This document shows, piece by piece, positions 61,805 to 64,000 of a stretch of 64,000 nt of DNA (position 1 is the stretch's first letter; each line of letters opens with the position of its first letter). The position numbers and the translations under genes were made by a program. This stretch comes from Herbaspirillum rubrisubalbicans (GTDB taxonomy: Bacteria; Pseudomonadota; Gammaproteobacteria; Burkholderiales; Burkholderiaceae_D): positions 4,464,001-4,528,000 of the forward strand of contig NZ_CP024996.1 of NCBI RefSeq assembly GCF_003719195.1, in the 5' to 3' direction. The notes below the pieces were generated by a model, which made no database searches, was not told the origin of the DNA, and saw only the letters and a list, made by a program, of their open reading frames with translations.

Positions 61805-61921
61805 GTCGGTCTCCTGTCGAACTGCTTTTTTATGGGACGCGGCACTGCTGGCGCCCCTGCTCTGCGGCCCAGAATAGCCAGACACACCCATGACTTCCAA
61901 TACAATGTACAGACAGAATCA

Positions 61922-61936
61922 ATACCTTAAAGGTAT
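61922..61936. promoter_or_regulatory. ATAC-N7-GTAT site, candidate BenM/CatM-type operator
   Basis: A perfect 15-base palindrome (ATACCTT-A-AAGGTAT). It matches the ATAC-N7-GTAT consensus known for BenM and CatM, LysR regulators of aromatic degradation. It ends three bases before the LysR start at 61940, covering its ribosome site, which suits autorepression. Confidence 0.6.
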
Positions 61937-61939
61937 CAA

Positions 61940-62842
61940 ATGATCGAATTGAGACATCTGCTCTATTTCCGCACCGTAGCAGAAACCCTGCATTTCGGGC
62001 GTGCCGCGGCGCTGCTGCACATCTCGCAACCGCCGCTCACACGGCAGATCGCGGCATTGGAGAAAGAGCTGGACGCGCAATTGTTCGACCGCAGCAAACG
62101 CGCCATCCAGCTCACCGCAGCGGGCAAACATTTCTATCGCGACAGCACAGAAATCTTCAAGGCCCTGGAGCGGGCCAAACGCAACGTGGCCTCTTCCAGC
62201 AGCGGCACGCTTGGCGCCTTGAAGGTGGGTTTCATGATGTCCTCGGCCTATAACATCCTGCCGGCGGTGACGCGCCATTACTCGGCGGCCTATCCTGACG
62301 TGGACCTGCGCATGAGCGAATACCTGCCCAACCTGCTGGCCACCGATCTGGAAGATGAGAAGGTCGATGTGGGCATCATGTATCGCCCCGAGGATTGCCG
62401 TCGCCTCGACAGCCACACCATCTACGCCGAACCCTTGCTGGCGGTGCTGCCGCGCGCGCATCGGCTGGCCGGCAAGCCTGCCATCTCGGCCGCCGAACTG
62501 GCCGAGGATGCCTTCATCAGCATCCCGCGTGCGATTGCCCCGGTGGTGTTCGACCTCATCCTGCAACACTGTCAATTACATGGCTTCCGCCCGCGCATCG
62601 TGCTGGAAACCAACCTGCAGCAGACCATCGTCAACCTGGTCGGCGAAGGCCTGGGCGTGGCCCTGGTACCGACCTCGATGCAGGCCATGCATCTGGAGAG
62701 CACGGTGTTCAAGCCGCTGATAGGCGCACCGATGGTGGAGGTCGCGGTGGTCTGGAACCGGGAGAATACCAATCCCTGCATACGGACCTTTGCGCAGACA
62801 GCGGTGGAAGTGTGGAGCAGGATGCAGCCGCTGCATGGCTAG
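61940..62842 (+). CDS. LysR-family regulator (BenM/CatM-like)
   Basis: A 300-residue LysR regulator. Its opening (MIELRHLLYFRTVAETLHFGRAAALLHISQPPLTRQIAALEKELDAQLFDR) is of the BenM/CatM branch that responds to aromatic acids such as muconate or benzoate. The effector domain is typical (GALKVGFMMSSAYNILPAVTRHY, AVLPRAHRLAGK). Divergent from the sigma-54 activator and convergent with two SDR genes. Target genes are not certain. Confidence 0.9.
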   Translation: MIELRHLLYFRTVAETLHFGRAAALLHISQPPLTRQIAALEKELDAQLFDRSKRAIQLTAAGKHFYRDSTEIFKALERAKRNVASSSSGTLGALKVGFMMSSAYNILPAVTRHYSAAYPDVDLRMSEYLPNLLATDLEDEKVDVGIMYRPEDCRRLDSHTIYAEPLLAVLPRAHRLAGKPAISAAELAEDAFISIPRAIAPVVFDLILQHCQLHGFRPRIVLETNLQQTIVNLVGEGLGVALVPTSMQAMHLESTVFKPLIGAPMVEVAVVWNRENTNPCIRTFAQTAVEVWSRMQPLHG

Positions 62843-62853
62843 AACACATCATG

Positions 62854-62887
62854 AAAAAAGACCCGGACGCGCTGACACGCCCGGGTC
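62854..62887 (-). terminator. Intrinsic terminator of the SDR operon
   Basis: On the minus strand GACCCGG/CCGGGTC forms a perfect seven-base stem with an inner partial pairing, followed directly by TTTTTT. It lies 72 bases after the SDR stop, between convergent genes. Confidence 0.82.
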
Positions 62888-62958
62888 ATCAAACCGCAGC
62901 AGGTCGGCTTCCACGCCCGCCTGACCGCGATCAACAAACACTGCTCAACACCGCAATT

Positions 62959-63759
62959 TCATCCTGCACAGCGCAGCGACAAGCCGCCATCGACAATCAT
63001 GTCCAGCCCCGTGATGTAACGCGCATGGTCGGAAGCCAGGAACAGCGACGCATGAGCCACATCCCAGGCATCCCCCATGAAACCCATCGGACATTGCGCA
63101 TCGCGCTGGGCGCACATCTGTTCGATATCGCCGCCGTAGGCCGCCTTCAACGGTTCGCGGATCATCGAGGTATTCATCATGCCCGGCAGCACGCAATTGG
63201 CGCGGATGCCCATGGCGGCGTACTGCATCGCCACGTTCTTGGTGAAGGCCAGGATCGCCGCCTTGGTGGCGCTGTAGCCGAGATAGGGAAAACCGATCCA
63301 GCGCAGCGCCGCCACCGAGGAGATATTCACAATGGCGCCCTTCCTCTGTCGCTCCATGATGGGCAGCACATGCTTGTGCGTCAGGAACAGGCTGGTCTGG
63401 TTCACCGCCACCAGGCGGTTCCAGCTCTCCTCGCTGGTTTCGACCGCCCCGCCGAGCTCGGCGATGCCGACGTTGTTGTGCAAGACGTCGACCCGGCCGA
63501 AGTGATCCATGGCCGCCTCGGCCATGGCCTTGACCTCATCGCTGCGCGAGACGTCGACCGCCAGCACTTCGCAGATGCCACCTTCACGGCGGATGATGTC
63601 CTGCGTTTCCAGAGCGGCCTGGATGCTGCGATCCACCGCCAGCACCCGGCCACCCTGGCGCGCATACAGTACGGCGGCGGCCTTGCCATTGCCCCAGCCC
63701 TCGCCCACCGAGCCGGCGCCGGTGACGATGATGGCGCGGTCTTGCATCAGCTTGTCCAT
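62959..63759 (-). CDS. Short-chain dehydrogenase/reductase with GWGNG cofactor loop
   Basis: A 266-residue classical-type SDR. The catalytic Ser and Tyr/Lys are in VNISSVAAL and YSATKAA; the NNVG motif is HNNVGIAE. The cofactor loop is unusual: TGAGSVGEGWGNGKA (about residues 13-27) instead of TGxxxGIG, an insertion known to me from a subset of SDRs. Asp at the end of the second strand (AVDRS) suggests NAD(H). AGGAGAAG precedes the start. Second gene of an operon with the SDR gene that enters from the window's end. Confidence 0.88.
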   Translation of the reverse strand: MDKLMQDRAIIVTGAGSVGEGWGNGKAAAVLYARQGGRVLAVDRSIQAALETQDIIRREGGICEVLAVDVSRSDEVKAMAEAAMDHFGRVDVLHNNVGIAELGGAVETSEESWNRLVAVNQTSLFLTHKHVLPIMERQRKGAIVNISSVAALRWIGFPYLGYSATKAAILAFTKNVAMQYAAMGIRANCVLPGMMNTSMIREPLKAAYGGDIEQMCAQRDAQCPMGFMGDAWDVAHASLFLASDHARYITGLDMIVDGGLSLRCAG

Positions 63760-63791
63760 GCGCTTCTCCTGATCGGATTCCAGGTCAGATA

Positions 63792-64000
63792 TCAGATATC
63801 CAACACGCCACCGGCCATGAAGCCGCCATCGACCGGCAGCACATGGCCGGTGATGTAGGACGATTCATCAGCGGCCAGATAGCACACCGCCGAGGCGATC
63901 TCATCGGTGGTGCCATAGCGATGCATGGGCACCAGGCGGTAGTAGCTCTCGCGGGTCTGCTCGGAATGCATGGCCTGCGTCATCTGGGTTTCCACCGGGC
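63792..64000 (-). CDS. Short-chain dehydrogenase/reductase (5' part outside window)
   Basis: The last 69 residues of an SDR: the substrate loop after PVETQMTQAM, then MHRYGTTDEIASAVCYLAADESSYITGHVLPVDGGFMAGG, the standard FabG-like ending. The catalytic part lies beyond base 64000. The stop is 32 bases before the next SDR gene start, so they are probably co-transcribed. Confidence 0.9.
   Translation of the reverse strand, partial: PVETQMTQAMHSEQTRESYYRLVPMHRYGTTDEIASAVCYLAADESSYITGHVLPVDGGFMAGGVLDI

Overview
The window looks like chromosomal DNA of a GC-rich betaproteobacterium. Gene content points to Burkholderiales, probably an Oxalobacteraceae member such as Herbaspirillum: an OxyR with Cys199/Cys208, a ugpBAEC operon, ubiA, a pilT/yggS/proC neighbourhood, an aromatic-degradation cluster with IclR regulators, and many LysR-controlled operons. 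The genus is inferred from gene content, not proven. I saw no rRNA, tRNA, CRISPR array or insertion sequence.

Layout. 1-5160: end of a porin gene, then a quinate/shikimate-to-protocatechuate module (HPPD-like VOC protein, AroE-like dehydrogenase, 3-dehydroshikimate dehydratase-like TIM barrel) divergent from two tandem IclR regulators. 5185-7925: nfsB with a divergent LysR gene, and an EamA exporter. 8235-14349: hydantoin/pyrimidine-type cluster (dihydropyrimidinase, Asp/Glu-racemase-superfamily enzyme, ABC importer) divergent from a GntR regulator, with a repeated operator-like 14-mer. 14460-15845: enoyl-CoA hydratase and a hypothetical gene. 15884-20934: an AT-richer type VI secretion island made of vgrG, a lytic-transglycosylase-like effector and two paralogous exported proteins that look like immunity proteins. 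The vgrG tail is cut by one in-frame amber codon. 21260-23303: TorF-type outer-membrane protein and two small unknown genes.

23331-31785: kdp potassium system (kdpFABC, kdpDE) with a 37-residue microprotein gene overlapping kdpF, a KdpE-like box and a terminator between kdpC and kdpD. 31987-34203: diguanylate cyclase. 34494-36077: Ntn-hydrolase of the GGT/HpxW type. 36198-40268: NemR-like electrophile-sensing regulator with CurA-like and luciferase-like reductases and an MFS transporter, followed by a divergent GlxA-type AraC regulator. 41346-44391: metallophosphoesterase, an unknown Ala-rich-linker protein and PPK2. 44636-50024: oxyR and the glycerol-3-phosphate importer ugpBAEC with a PhoB-like box. 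50313-52586: ubiA, a thiopurine methyltransferase and a toxin-antitoxin pair with duplicated TGTATATACA palindromes. 52879-57181: small unknown gene, NlpD-like lipoprotein, proC, yggS, pilT, glutathione peroxidase. 57197-60456: a GGDEF-EAL enzyme translationally coupled to a PhnD-like periplasmic binding protein with no transporter. 60656-64000: a compact sigma-54 activator, a BenM-like LysR regulator with an ATAC-N7-GTAT site at its own start, and two SDR genes, the last running off the end.

The strongest leads for new biology are the vgrG-effector-double-immunity island with its amber codon, the PhnD/GGDEF-EAL pair, the one-cysteine racemase-family enzyme in the hydantoinase cluster, and the microprotein ahead of kdpF. 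All functions come from reading the sequence by eye; nothing was searched against a database.
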